From Owenia fusiformis (Eukaryota > Annelida > Polychaeta > Sabellida > Oweniidae), in assembly GCA_903813345.2 (NCBI GenBank), contig CAIIXF020000002.1, forward strand, positions 9,323,555 through 9,387,554: DNA of 64,000 bases, read 5' to 3'. The notes beneath the pieces were generated by a model. That model was not told where the DNA came from. It saw only the letters and a list, made by a program, of their open reading frames with translations, and did no database searches. This document shows positions 24,961 to 36,020 of this stretch, in pieces; position 1 is the first letter of the stretch; the number at the start of each line of letters is the position of its first letter. The translations under genes were made by a program, and so were the position numbers.

Positions 24961-25133
24961 TTCATCGATTCGCCAAAAAGGTTGTAGAAAAATCCATTTT
25001 GATGATTCAGAAATAATATTTTAGAATATGAAAATTCACCTCATCTCCTAAATTGTGTTACAATTTTATATTGATCATCGAAATAATAAAAAACTTATAC
25101 CCATCTAAAAAGCTCTCTCTATCGAGCCTCTTC
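24961..25133 (-). repeat. Right terminal inverted repeat of the 15.56-kb insertion
   Basis: Inverse of 9573-9745. The outermost 31 bases are exact and the rest is imperfect. Confidence 0.75.
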
Positions 25134-25397
25134 CTTTGAATGAATAGCTCTATCTCCGTGTAACAGTACTTTCAGTATTTTACCAGTTTCGCATAATCAA
25201 TATTACAATTATAAATGAGAATATTGGATTAACTACCCGTCTGTCTAACATAAGATAGTAATTTTAATACTGTGGAGTTTTAATTTTGCTAATATCCGCT
25301 GTTATTATTAAGCATTAGTTTAATTAGATGGAATTGAGATTAATTTAATAGTAATTTATTGTTTTGTAAACTTTTGTTTTCCAATTACAATTAAAAT

Positions 25398-25509
25398 CAT
25401 AGGCCCCGGGAACATGTATAAAATAGCGAGTCGACATCTGTATTACTACAAGAAGAAGTAGTAATACAGATGTCGACTCGCTATTTTATACATGTTCCCG
25501 GGGCCTATG
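25398..25509. repeat. Exact inverted repeat: 52-bp arms, 8-base loop
   Basis: Arms 25398-25449 and 25458-25509 are perfectly complementary by eye, starting CATAGGCCCCGGGAACATGT, with loop AAGAAGAA at 25450-25457. Copy B near 41555 reads straight through with no such sequence, so it is an insertion or a new foldback. Perfect arms imply recent origin. It could be a tiny foldback transposon or transcribe a long hairpin RNA. Confidence 0.9.
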
Positions 25510-25624
25510 GTTTGAAATTGAAAAACATTGCAAACTTCTATTTAATATAAAGATGTCACTATTCTCTATAACTTCATAATTGTAATTCATGAATTAGATT
25601 TAGCATTATATTCTTGGATATAGA

Positions 25625-25807
25625 CAGGCCCGTAGCCAGGGGAGGGGGTTCGATGGGTTCGCCCCCCCCCCCGGCCAAAAAGTCTTTCAAAATAATGCAG
25701 TTTTTTACCATTCTGAGCATTTTTAAGTGATTTGGGCCATTTCTGGACCAAAATTGTCACAAGTGAACCCCCAGGAATTTTTCTAAAAAATCCTGGCTAC
25801 GGGCCTG
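25625..25807 (+). mobile_element. 183-bp hAT-like MITE
   Basis: CAGGCCCGTAGCCAGGGG at the left and TCCTGGCTACGGGCCTG at the right are terminal inverted repeats of the CAG..CTG hAT type. Flanks GATATAGA and ATAGGATA are a diverged possible 8-bp duplication. Copy B lacks it near 41695. It contains a C-run at about 25663-25673. A degraded relative lies at 51477-51625. Confidence 0.8.
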
Positions 25808-25860
25808 ATAGGATAATCATTTAATCTAGCTTACCGAATGAGCGAGCTAATCAATCTACA

Positions 25861-28587
25861 GCTACATCAATCGTTTCAATGACTGATCGACGTCACTGGA
25901 AATCTCAAAAATCGTACATCTTTGATTTCCAAATAATTTGTGAGGTGGTTATTAAGATGATAATACACATTTTAACGTATTAATTTAGAGTACATCTCAA
26001 ATCCATTCTCAACGAAGCGTTCTCGAAATAAGTATTGGAAATGTTTGAGTTCAGGATGATAAAAGAACGTTAAGATATACCGCTCCTTAACAAATTTTTT
26101 TGGGAACAAGACATAGAATCAAAACTGCATATTCTTCGATTCTTGTTTACTCCCTGACACATGCCAACGAATATTACATATTGTAAACGTTGTTCTCTAC
26201 AGGTGCCATTTTTTATAATTGAGAAACAAAATTGAACATTTAGCATTTCTAAATTGATAAGTTTCTTGGAATACAACTTAACCGTTAACGATATAAGTCA
26301 TTGATAATATTTCCCTAAAGTGATCACATGCTAAATAGATAGTAACTGGGTCAATGTTTCATGTTCAACCCTTTTTCCATGACTTTCAAACATGACAATT
26401 ATGTAGGAAATTTAATTCCAATGTAAGCGTGTCAACTCCTGTTTTTGCACAATATTTAGCCTTTTATAATGATAGATCGCCAAAATCTGCATGTACCTCT
26501 CATGATGAGGCGATATTTTTTAAATTTTTAGATGTAAGCTATAAACTCAAACTAAAATTCAAACCACCCGCTATTATTTTGATTGCACAAGACGAAATTT
26601 CCACTCCCGGGGAGCACTTTAGTAACACTTTGAAGGAGGATTCTTGAAAAATCGTTCGAATTTTCACAAAAGGTTTCATGCAATTTCATTGCTTTGTTTA
26701 AGCCTCGACTAATATCATACTCAAATCCGATACCATAATTATAAATTTGAGTTAACTGCGGATATTTATATGAATGTAAGTCGGCATGTATTCGACAGTT
26801 AATGTATCAACGTGTGACTTAAATATCAATTCGTGGCTATCATATTTGGCTTTCAAAAGTTAAGTTGGAAGTTACAGTGGTTGGGGATTAACGAAAACGT
26901 CAATCACATCCAAATATCCAAACGACGTCAAGTATTAACAATACACTTTCGTGTATCTTGAACAAGGCAAGGTTCTTTGATCCAGCAATGTGTATTCCGA
27001 AAGAAAAAATTCACAAATATCAACAAATTTTATTGAGTAGGAGATTACATTCGAAATCACAACTTTCAAAATATTTTTTTAACCAAGAATTGTAAGAACT
27101 TGAAACATGTTGTTAGTTTTTCCAAACCGCATATCCTCATTTACGTTCTTTGACAAGAATGAATCCATTTGAAAACATTGATTTTCTTGATTATTCTTCA
27201 AAACTACCCTTGAAATATAAGTACTAAGTATATAGGATATTACAGTGTAAATTGACACATTTGTTTGCTCCATATCATGAAAAAATAAATGCAGTACGTA
27301 CCATCTTTCAATATTCGAAAACAGAAAGTTCATTCTGTATGTAAACACGAAAAAAACAATTGGTTCATAATGAAAAATGACAAATAACACACATCTTTTG
27401 AAGTAGGGGTATACAGGAACATAGTGGAAATTTCAGAAATTTAGGCCATATCCCCAAGATTGCTTCACCAATATTTAACAGAACATCAAAATCATCATTT
27501 ACACGTTTGATGATAGGTTCATTGAAAATAATTAACCAGAGGTTTACTTCAAGTGTGGCAACATTCTTAGTATATATTGATGAACATACGAATATCGAAT
27601 GTTGACTAAGTTACTAGACTTGGTCGATAACAGATGAGCCGAATATGCACATGTGTTTAATGATTGTGATGTTTGGTCAGGTTTTGTCAGGTTTGATACT
27701 TTTAAGAGTACGCAATGAAGGAAGTACTTAAAAAGCTGTGAATAAATGGAATTTACAAAAAGGATTGGTATCGATATGGTGAACTGAATTCAACAATGTT
27801 TTTCTCTTAAACCAATTATTGAAAACATTCTGTAAAAACACGATCTTTTATGTAATGTTGACTGAAAGACAACAATTTAATGCGAAAATAATTTATACAT
27901 ATTTTATATTACTGTTTCTATTAACATTTTTTGTTTTTTTAGTGCAACTGTTTTTTGTTCCTTTTTACCATTTTTTAATAATGAAATAAAATATCTTTCC
28001 GAAGCTTGTTGGAACAAAATAGCAGATACAACATTTTCTTAGACCTCTCAATATTATAGTAATATGCAATGGAAATTTTGGTTGGTTTAACAAAAAATAT
28101 TCAAAAAATTAAAGCAAAACCCCCCAAAATAGATAAAAATTAAGATAAACCTTTTATTTCATTAACAAGATACTTTTTTTAAATCAACCAAACTTTCCTT
28201 TGTACAATTACAATATTGAGAGACCTAAATACATTGTGTTTATGTATTTTTGTTCCAATGAGGTTCGGAAAGATGTTTCATTTCATTCCGAACATATGAT
28301 ACCAAGAACAAAAGAAGTGTCTGCTGTGTTTTCTAAAACAAAATAGAGAAAAGTACTATATGTATTCAAATCATATTGTTACCATTTAAAAGATGACCAT
28401 TAAATTGACAATGTGTAAGATTTTCAGAATTTTTCGGTGACTGGTTAGAGAAATGTGTGTTAAAAAAGTTTACCATATCGATACCCATCATTTACTGCAT
28501 AATCATATCATAAGAAATTGACTTTTAGACATAAGTATAAGTTTACACAAATACATAAAAATTACCATTACCATTATCACGTTCCAG
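25861..28587. other. No gene seen; upstream flank of the Cys-rich gene family
   Basis: A block at 27634-27765 (GATGAGCCGAATATGCACATG, then GTCAGGTTTTGTCAGGTTTG) recurs at about 32725 and 33210, each upstream of a Cys-rich exon or its remnant. It therefore belongs to the duplicated gene unit's 5' intron or promoter region. No signal-peptide exon could be identified. Confidence 0.4.
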
Positions 28588-28926
28588 GATGTAAAAGACT
28601 GGCCTGTGAAGAAGACAAAGCCATTGCAGAATTGACTTTAAAATGCCAAGAACATAACACGATTCGGGTAATAAGAGTAAAGAACATTGCTGAAAGAACG
28701 TGCAAAGGAGTTAAAATATGTGAAGTACAGATCCAGTATCCAAGAAATCTAAAATCTAAATGTGATTATCGAACTGAATGTCCATTTGAAAAGGTAACGG
28801 AAGAAGATGGGCATTATAGACAATGTAAGACATACGATGAAGACGGGCATATAATCTGGCATAAAACAACATCACAAGAAGTCTGCTACAGCTGCAATCC
28901 TTTAATTCTTACGACAGAGATACCTA
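28588..28926 (+). CDS. Cys-rich extracellular exon, copy 1 (partial gene)
   Basis: A 339-base exon sits between an acceptor (ACGTTCCAG ending 28587) and a donor (GTAAGT at 28927). Both introns would be phase 1, so the exon is a symmetrical module. The 113 codons contain ten cysteines (CKRLAC, LKCQEH, RTCKGVKIC, KCDYRTEC, RQCKTY, EVCYSC), enough for five disulfides, and no membrane segment. Spacing around LKCQEHNTIRVIRV and TCKGVKIC faintly recalls SUEL/rhamnose-binding lectin domains, but key motifs are absent, so the fold is unassigned. It is closely related to 33453-33785, differing by two single-codon deletions. No transmembrane exon follows before the next copy, so it either splices to a distant one (34861 or 48065) or is a relic. 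The upstream exon was not found. Confidence 0.7.
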
Positions 28927-29659
28927 GTAAGTTATTCAATCCTATAATTTATGTGCTGGGAACAACTTGAAACGACTTGTACGTGAATAGAGGAGTTTCT
29001 AAATGATTTTGAAATCTCGCTAATTCTCGTTTTTTCATGAGATTTTAAGAGATTTGCACATTTTACATCCAATGACTTACTTTTCTTTCTTTCTAATAGC
29101 ATATTTGAATTCAGTGATATGTTTCCTACAATAATAGCCTTGATTTACACATTTATGTCATTTAAATCATTCTCCATGACATTTATAAAAAACTTGGGCC
29201 AAATTTCCATTGATGTTATGCTAAAATTCTTTAAAACCATGGTTTAATCGACAACCAACATTGTTATGTTTAATCACAATATCTTCATTGACAGGGTCAT
29301 TTAATAGTATGCCATTCAAGTTTCAGACAGATTTAACTAACACTCTTTGATAAATCATGAAAATAAGTGACTATTGCAAGCTTTAAGCATAGAACTCAAT
29401 GGAAGGTTGGCCCAAGATGAACAAAGGTGACATCTATTATGTCAGCTTTATTTAGCTATTTAGAAACTATACTATTAGGACTTGAACGTAGAATAATGAC
29501 CATCTTCATAATATTTACTTGTCCAATTGAGTATAAAAAGATTAAAATATATTTAATGAAATATAACATCCCATATCGGCCGAATCTAATTTTGATAGCA
29601 CATTACAAAAACTCCAATTTTGTTGATAATCTCAATTAAAATAAATTAACCCATATCCA

Positions 29660-29760
29660 CGGTGTAGAAGCATGCCGCGCCGGGGATTGAACCGGTGCGT
29701 CACGTTTAAATTGTAACGCATCGGAGTGAATAAGAATGGCGGACGAGGAAACAGAGACGA
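29660..29760 (-). mobile_element. Possible SINE head with pol III B-box-like motif
   Basis: On the minus strand CACCGGTTCAATCCCCGGCG contains a B-box match (GTTCAATCC). No convincing A box is seen. GACGCACCGG recurs without the box at 29981 and about 46713. It may be a worn tRNA-derived fragment. Confidence 0.3.
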
Positions 29761-30129
29761 AGGGTGTATGAACTTTTGATTTCCTACGTTTCGTGATTAG
29801 AAAGGACACAAGCAGCATAATTTTTTATATCTTTTATTCATTTTATCAAGTAAATAGAGTATTCCTAGGTTTTGCTGACAGACACCTTATCAACTTGAAC
29901 ATTATGCCAGTATATAAAATTCTGCAAGTTAAGGTTCCAAATGGTGGTCAATTCAATAACATATCTATAAATCTTTTAGTGACGCACCGGTCATACAAGG
30001 CCAGTATTCAGAAACGCACCGGGGTATGTTGATTATATGATCTTTTTACATTCATAACAGGGTAAGGGTGTTTTGGAAGCTCTTTCGTGTGTCATGTTCA
30101 TCCAACAACACTCTGAATTCTCAATTGAA

Positions 30130-30900
30130 ATATTAACGTTAGCAGAGTAGAACGCGTAATCTGACTAATAAATATATTAACGTTTACAGAGTAGAACGCG
30201 TAATCTGACTAATTAATATATTAACGTTTACAGAGTAGAACGCGTAATCTGACTAATTGATATATTAACGTTGACAGAGTAGAACGCGTAATCTGACTAA
30301 TTAATGTATTAACGTTGACAGAGTAGAACGCGTAATCTGACTAATTAATGTATTAACATTGACAGAGTAGAACGCGTAATCTGACTAATTAATATATTAA
30401 CGTTTACAGAGTAGAACGCGTAATCTGACTAATTAATATATTAACTTTGACAGAGTAGAACGCGTAATCTGACTAATTAATATATTAACGTTTACAGAGT
30501 AGAACGCGTAATCTGACTAATTAATGTATTAACATTGACAGAGTAGAACGCGTAATCTGACTAATTAATATATTAACATTGACAGAGTAGAACGCGTAAT
30601 CTGACTAATTAATGTATTAACATTGACAGAGTAGAACGCGTAATCTGACTAATTAATATATTAACGTTTACAGAGTAGAACGCGTAATCTGACTAATTAA
30701 TATATTAACTTTGACAGAGTAGAACGCGTAATCTGACTAATTAATATATTAACGTTGATAGAGTAGAACGCGTAATCTGACTAATTAATATATTAACGTT
30801 GGCAGAGTAGAACGCTTAATCTGACTAATTAATATATTAACGTTGATAGAGTAGAACGCGTAATCTGACTAATTAATATATAAACGTTGACAGAGTAGAA
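30130..30900. repeat. 44-bp minisatellite, about 17 copies
   Basis: The unit contains CAGAGTAGAACGCGTAATCT followed by GACTAATTAATATATTAACG. Copies are nearly identical, differing mainly at TTTACAG, TTGACAG or TTGATAG before AGTAG. The paralogous block at 46680-47240 lacks the array. It lies in the presumed intron after the first Cys-rich exon. Confidence 0.95.
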
Positions 30901-32045
30901 TGAGTTAGTGAGCTGTTAGTGAGAAGTGAGGCTATTAAGGTAGACATAGAACAATGAGTAATCTGGAGAATGGGGATAGATGGGGTAAATACTGTAAATC
31001 TGGCTTATGATGAAAAGATGTAAGAAATGTAAAATGAGCTTTGAAACATATTAAATTAAAACTACTAATTAGTTTTTAATTGCATACATTTAGCTAAATT
31101 AATATAATTTGTCATTAATTAGGTAAAAACTATAAATCATAATAAAATATTTGTTCACCACATGTGCGTTGGTATTAGATAAAACTTTTGCGAATACTGA
31201 ATATTTTCGAATATCTTAAGAGATGAACTCCATAAAAACTGTACAACTGTGTTCAGTGAATACCTTAACACATTGCTACACTTTAACAAATGAATTTGAA
31301 TTTATGTAACAGTATTGTTAAAAAAGATATATCATACTGCAAAAAATAAATAAAAGTAAAATAATCATAAAAAAAAAAAAAAAAAAATGGTACGAAAAGG
31401 GTAACACATGCCTACTCTACGACTTACTCCTACAACGATCAGTGATATTGTTGGCAGGGTGGTCATTAGGGTGGCTCAAAACAACAATATTTTTTTAGAA
31501 AAGTCATACTCTGGACATGAATTAGGTTTCCTTTTGGAAAACTTCGAGGGCTGTGAGGATAAGCAAAAGACAAAAAATTGAAAATAATCACACATCAGTT
31601 TTACCCAAAAAAGGAACCCGAATTCATGTCCGGGGTATGGATTTTTCAAAAAGTGTTAATTTAAGCCACTCTAGCGATTATTTCCACCCACCATTTTTCT
31701 TAACCCAGTGCGTTACACTGTTTGAATAGGATAGTTTCTAAATAGCAGAAAAATCAATAAAATCTAGTGCTGCCATCTTTTATTAAAGGTTTTAATTTGG
31801 CTAGAGTTCCATTCACTTCCATGCAAAAATCTTGGAAAAGTGGCTTAATTTCATAATTTATCAAAGTGTGTCAGTTGAATCTGTATAAAACTTGGATGCC
31901 ACATGATGACCCTTTCTATGTAAATGTTATGATTAAACATGCAAATGTTGATTGACATACAAATAATCCAAGGTTTTAAAGAATTTTAGCATTGGATCTA
32001 TGGATATTTGGCCCAAGTTTTTTTAAATTGTCATGGAAAATTATT

Positions 32046-32447
32046 CAAACGATGTGTTATGTGCAACGATGGAATAGAGGATGAATACCATGTATTGATG
32101 ACGTGTAATGCTTATAATTGTGTCAGACTTGAGTTGCTTGAGAAAGTAACAAGTATAATATGCAATTTTCAGGCATTAGACTCTGACATCCATTTTTTAA
32201 AACTCATGAGTGATTCACGCATCTACCAACACGTTGCCAGAGCCTGTGGTCGGATGTTAAAATTAAGAGAATGTGCTATTTTTAGATAGTTTTACAGACT
32301 TTTAATTAATGACTATTGCTATTTATTGAATTTTTACATGCCAGTGTCTTATAGGTCGATGACGGCCTGGATTATTGTTGTTTTATGAATTTTTAGTGTA
32401 TTTATTAACCATGACACTTAAATAAAATAAATATAATATAATATAAT
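32046..32447 (+). pseudogene. 5'-truncated LINE 3' end (RT C-terminal zinc motif)
   Basis: A frame to 32289 encodes RCVMCNDGIEDEYHVLMTC, the C-x2-C...H-x4-C cluster at the C-terminus of many LINE reverse transcriptase proteins, then FLKLMSDSRIYQHVARACGR, also typical. The 5' junction at 32046 coincides with the end of homology to 47897, so the fragment inserted there. It ends in an AT-rich tail (repeated ATAAT) near 32430-32447. Truncation at the 5' end is normal for LINE insertion. The start codon at 32008 lies in flanking DNA. Confidence 0.7.
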
Positions 32448-32479
32448 ACAATTTTGACTTCACACAAACCAAAAGTTTA

Positions 32480-33452
32480 ACAACCCGACAAATCAAAGAC
32501 TCGATCAAGCCATCAACGGGGCATTATCGCCGTGCGTTAACCAATGGAAAACCCACATAGTAGTTCATTTACGGAGACACAGATATGCAGAATCGTCAGT
32601 ATATAACATGTGTCACTTACTTTCTCAGCTATTATGCAATCGTTTCCTGACTGATCGATGTCACTAGATTTGTTGGATTTGTTTCATATAAGTATATTTG
32701 CCGACACGTCTAACAACAGATGAGCCGAATATGCACATGGATGCGTTTATGATTATAATGTTCGGTCAGGTTCTGTCAGGTTCGATACTTTTAAGAGTAC
32801 ACAATGTAAGAAGTACTTAAAAAGCTTTGAATAAATGGAATTTACAAAAACTTACTGCATAATCATTTCAATAAAAATTGACTTTTAGACATAGCATATA
32901 TGTATTAGTAATAAGTATACATACATATATACATAAAAATGATCATTATCATAATCATATTTCAGTATTAAAAGACTGGCCCGACGAATCAGAGCCTCGA
33001 TCAAGCCATCAACAGGGCATTATCGCCGTGCGTTAACCAATGGAAAACACACATAGTAGTTTATTTTACGAAGACACAGATATGCAGAATCGTCAGTATA
33101 TAACATGTATCACTTACTTTCTTAGCTATTATGCAATCGTTTCATGACTGATCGATGTCACTAGATTTGGTGGATTTGTCACATATAAATATTTGCCGAC
33201 ACGTCTAACAAAAGATGAACCGAATATTCACATCTATGTGTTTAATGATTGTGATGTTTGGTCAGGTTTTGTCAGGTTTGATACTTTTAAGAGTACGCAT
33301 TGTTAGAAGTTCTTAAAAGCTTTGAATAAATGGAATTTACAGATATTTACTGCATAATCATATCAATAAAAATTGACTTTTAGACATAGCATACATGTAT
33401 AAATAATAAGTATACATACATAAAAATGATCATTACCATTATCACGTTCCAG
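32480..33452. repeat. Tandem duplication upstream of Cys-rich exon 2, with a truncated exon copy
   Basis: A unit of about 490 bp starting near CGATCAAGCCATCAAC occurs at 32502 and 32998 and includes TATGCAGAATCGTCAGTATA. At the junction, 32966-32981 (TTAAAAGACTGGCC) matches the first bases of the Cys-rich exon but then breaks into the next unit, leaving a third exon copy of under 20 bases. Confidence 0.75.
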
Positions 33453-35054
33453 AATGTAAAAGACTTGCCTGTGAAGAAGACAAAGCCATTGTAAAATTGA
33501 CTTTAAAATGCCAAGAACATTACACGATTCGGGTAATAAGAGTGAAGAACATTGCTGAAAGAACGTGCAAAGGAGTTAAAATATGTGAAGTTCATATCCA
33601 ATATCCAAGGAACATCAAAAGGAAATGCAATAATCAAACTGAATGTTCACTTGAAAAGATAACGGAAGAAGACGGGCATTATAGACAATGTAAGACATAC
33701 GACGAAGACAATATAATCTGGCATAACACAACATCACAAGAAGTCTGCTACAGCTGCAATCCTTTACCTACGACAGAGATACCTAGTAAGTTATTATTGT
33801 AACTTTGTACTGGGGATTAACTCGAAACGACTTGAACGTGAATTAGGACTTGAACGTAGAATAACTAGATAATGGTAACTTCGCGGAGCAGCAAATCCCA
33901 ACGAACAAAATATCAATTACCGAATTCCAATCAATTATACTCATTACTTTGGATAACATTGAAAAATTTAGATTTTAGAATTGCGAATTCCTGCAAAGCA
34001 GCCATTTTGAATTTTCTGAGGTACAATTCTGAAAAATAATACCATAATTGTGATCTACTCCAAAATTCCTTCAATTTGAGTATTATATAACCATACGTTG
34101 AAGGGATCGAAAAATTATTGCGAAATCGTACATTAGACGGCCATTTTGAAGTTTACGAGGCTTGAATCAGATAAAAGATACAATATTTGGAACCTACTCT
34201 TAATTGCCTTTCATTTGAGTATAATAAAGCTATACTTCAGAAAGATCTAAAAATTAGCGAAAATTTCTGTTTTCCTGACCCCCCATACACGGCCCCTTGG
34301 GGTCAGGATGAAAAACACGGAATATATTTGAAATAGATAGATGTTGCGAATATACTACCAAAATTTCAAACAATAATATTAATTACTTTGGTTTAGAATG
34401 AAAAATTTATGATTTTTGCGAAAAAGTTCCGTCATTTTTAAAGCGGCGGCCATCTTGAAAATTTTTTTTTGCGTAAAACTATTCATCAATATACATCTTT
34501 CCACCAAATATGAAGAAAATCCGTTGACTAATATTTGAGTTATCTTCCGGACGGACGGACAGACGGACAGGCGGACGGACTGACGGACTGACGGACGGAC
34601 GAAGGGCGGGATTAGTTCTCCCCTTCGTAGTATTTACTTGCCCAATTGAGTATATAAAAAGATTTGATATAATTATAATTAATTATATTATATTTGATAT
34701 AATATAACATCTCATATCGGCCGAATCCAATTTTGATAGCACATTATAAATAACCCAATAATCTTAAATAATATAAACTCTGATGCTTCTACACCATGAT
34801 ATGAAATACTTACGTATTAATAGTATCATTCGAACATCAAAGTTTTTTTTTCATTTTCAGCAGGGAGTACATCTTACAACCCTAGAAAAATTGAAGAAAC
34901 TACAGATTGTGCCCGATACGACAATACAATAAATATACTTTTGTATATGTGTGTTTCTGGAATTGTATTTTTATTGGGGGGTTTCATGATCATGTGCAGA
35001 CGCTTTCGAAAACGGATAAGGCAAATTGAAATGGACCATGCTGAAAGCCATTGA
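33453..35054 (+). CDS. Cys-rich single-pass membrane protein, copy 2 (two exons seen)
   Basis: Exon 33453-33785 (acceptor TTCCAG, donor GTAAGT at 33786) encodes 111 codons with the same ten cysteines as copy 1 and possible N-glycosylation sites NQT and NTT. It joins in phase 1 to exon 34861-35054, whose acceptor follows a T-rich tract. The second exon encodes GSTSYNPRKIEETTDC, a hydrophobic helix (INILLYMCVSGIVFLLGGFM), a basic stop-transfer stretch RRFRKRIRQIE and the C-terminus DHAESH. The acceptor is a CAGCAG tandem, so alternative splicing could add or remove one codon in frame. The expected topology is type I: cysteine-rich outside, short basic tail inside, acting at a cell or vesicle surface. 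The first exon with signal peptide is missing or unrecognised. No known family is identified; a lectin-like or receptor role is speculation. Confidence 0.7.
33990..34660. other. Intron sequence with GGAC microsatellite
   Basis: Three loosely related stretches of about 110 bp carry GCC(A/T)TTTTGAA-like cores. At 34553-34610 is a GGAC/GGACT array (CCGGACGGACGGACAGACGG) followed by GGGCGGGATTAGTTCTCCCC. This pattern is common in bivalve interspersed repeats, which I treat only as a hint of taxon. Confidence 0.6.
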
Positions 35055-35480
35055 AAATCTTGTTGAGATAGTCTTCGCTAACATCGCTAATATGACAGAC
35101 ACATATTTAGCCCAATAAATTGGAAATTGTATTATTTGCGAAACAATTTAATAAGACTCAAAGTAAAAATCTTGATCATATATTGTCACAACAGGTAACA
35201 ATAAAAATTGACAGACCAATTTCATTATATTTTAACCCGAATAATCCGCGTACATATAGGATAGTGGAAACTACAAACAATAGTTTACAGTGCATCTGAG
35301 TCCTGGAATTTATGGGGAATAATAGCCGAGGGCCTTTGCCGTGCCCCGAAGAGGCTATTAGTTCTTCCAAGACCCAGTACGGATGGTTTATCTAACTGAA
35401 ACCCTACACTGACTCTTATGAAAGAGAAATTGCCCATGATCCAGTTTTAAGAAAAGTTGATCCATTTTCTATTGACAATT
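35055..35480. repeat. Duplicated 3' flank of the TM exon, copy 1
   Basis: Matches 48259-48600: GAGATAGTCTTCGCT, CCGAGGGCCTT, GATCCA and CCCTACACTGACTC occur in order in both. It probably includes the 3' untranslated region. No further gene is seen. Confidence 0.7.
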
Positions 35481-36020
35481 GACAATCCCACGATACCTAG
35501 TTGCTAGATTGTCCCCTAATAGCTTGTGTTAAATGAAGCGAGCTGATTTGTAAACTTGCTTCAACCTGGAACCAGTTTGAAAAATAAACGGTACGTTTTT
35601 ATTAAACAAAAATACAACGCATAATCTTTTCCGAATTGATGAACGTGGTCCAATTCATCGAAATTCATGATTACAATTCAATTTACACTTATAGTTTTGG
35701 CATAAAATGACCCCTGCAAAAGATCTTGAAATATCTTTAGAGTTTACTTATTTTTTCAGTTTGTTCTCATTTTCATGCAAATTATACGAGAATAAAATGC
35801 ATAATGTACAATAAATTGATCGGGAGATAGTATCCCTTGATTCCCAGTTGTTGGATTGTCCTTTAATAGCTTATGTGTTAAATGAAGCGCGCTGATTTGT
35901 AAACTGGCTCCAACTTGGAGCCAGTTTTGGAAAATGAACGTTGCGCTTTTATCAAACAGTACAATGCATAATCTGTTCTGAATTGATGAATGTGATCCAA
36001 TTCATCAATTTTTATGCTTA

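Larger units (their letters stand above)
9573..25133. mobile_element. 15.56-kb insertion bounded by inverted repeats
   Basis: Left end GAAGAGGCTCGATAGAGAGA and right end TCTCTCTATCGAGCCTCTTC are exact complements, and homology between the ends extends inward about 170 bp with increasing mismatch. Outside it, 9480-9572 and 25134-25400 match the contiguous stretch 41160-41540 in copy B, where the insert is absent. No clear target duplication survives: flanks are ATTAAAA and CTTTGAA, against ATTAAAGAATGAAT in the empty site. Inside are only short frames, a 2-kb satellite and several MITEs. Size and long terminal repeats recall Maverick/Polinton elements, but no polymerase, integrase, protease or ATPase frame is visible, so that assignment is not supported. 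Confidence 0.7.
25134..25860. repeat. Segmental duplication, copy A (right part)
   Basis: Matches 41262-41740, for example GAGAATATTGGATTAACTAC at 25218 and about 41355, and TAATATCCGCTGTTATTATT. Two insertions missing from copy B interrupt it (25398-25509 and 25625-25807). Confidence 0.85.
28927..32045. repeat. Paralogous intron block, copy 1
   Basis: Parts match 46571-47897: 29540-29612, about 29935-30117, and 31388-32045 (starting GGTACGAAAAGGGTAACACA) with 47239-47897. The minisatellite and an A-run at 31370-31387 intervene. Homology stops abruptly at 32046, where a LINE fragment begins. No gene is seen inside. Confidence 0.75.

Noticed and set aside
9573-25133. Calling the 15.56-kb insertion a Maverick/Polinton
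   Set aside because: Size and terminal repeats fit loosely, but no Polinton protein is recognisable and no 6-bp target duplication is readable.
28588-28926. Assigning the Cys-rich exon to the SUEL/rhamnose-binding lectin family
   Set aside because: Some cysteine spacing is reminiscent, but the defining YGR and DPC motifs are absent.
30130-30900. CRISPR-like array of 44-bp units
   Set aside because: There are no variable spacers; the entire unit repeats.
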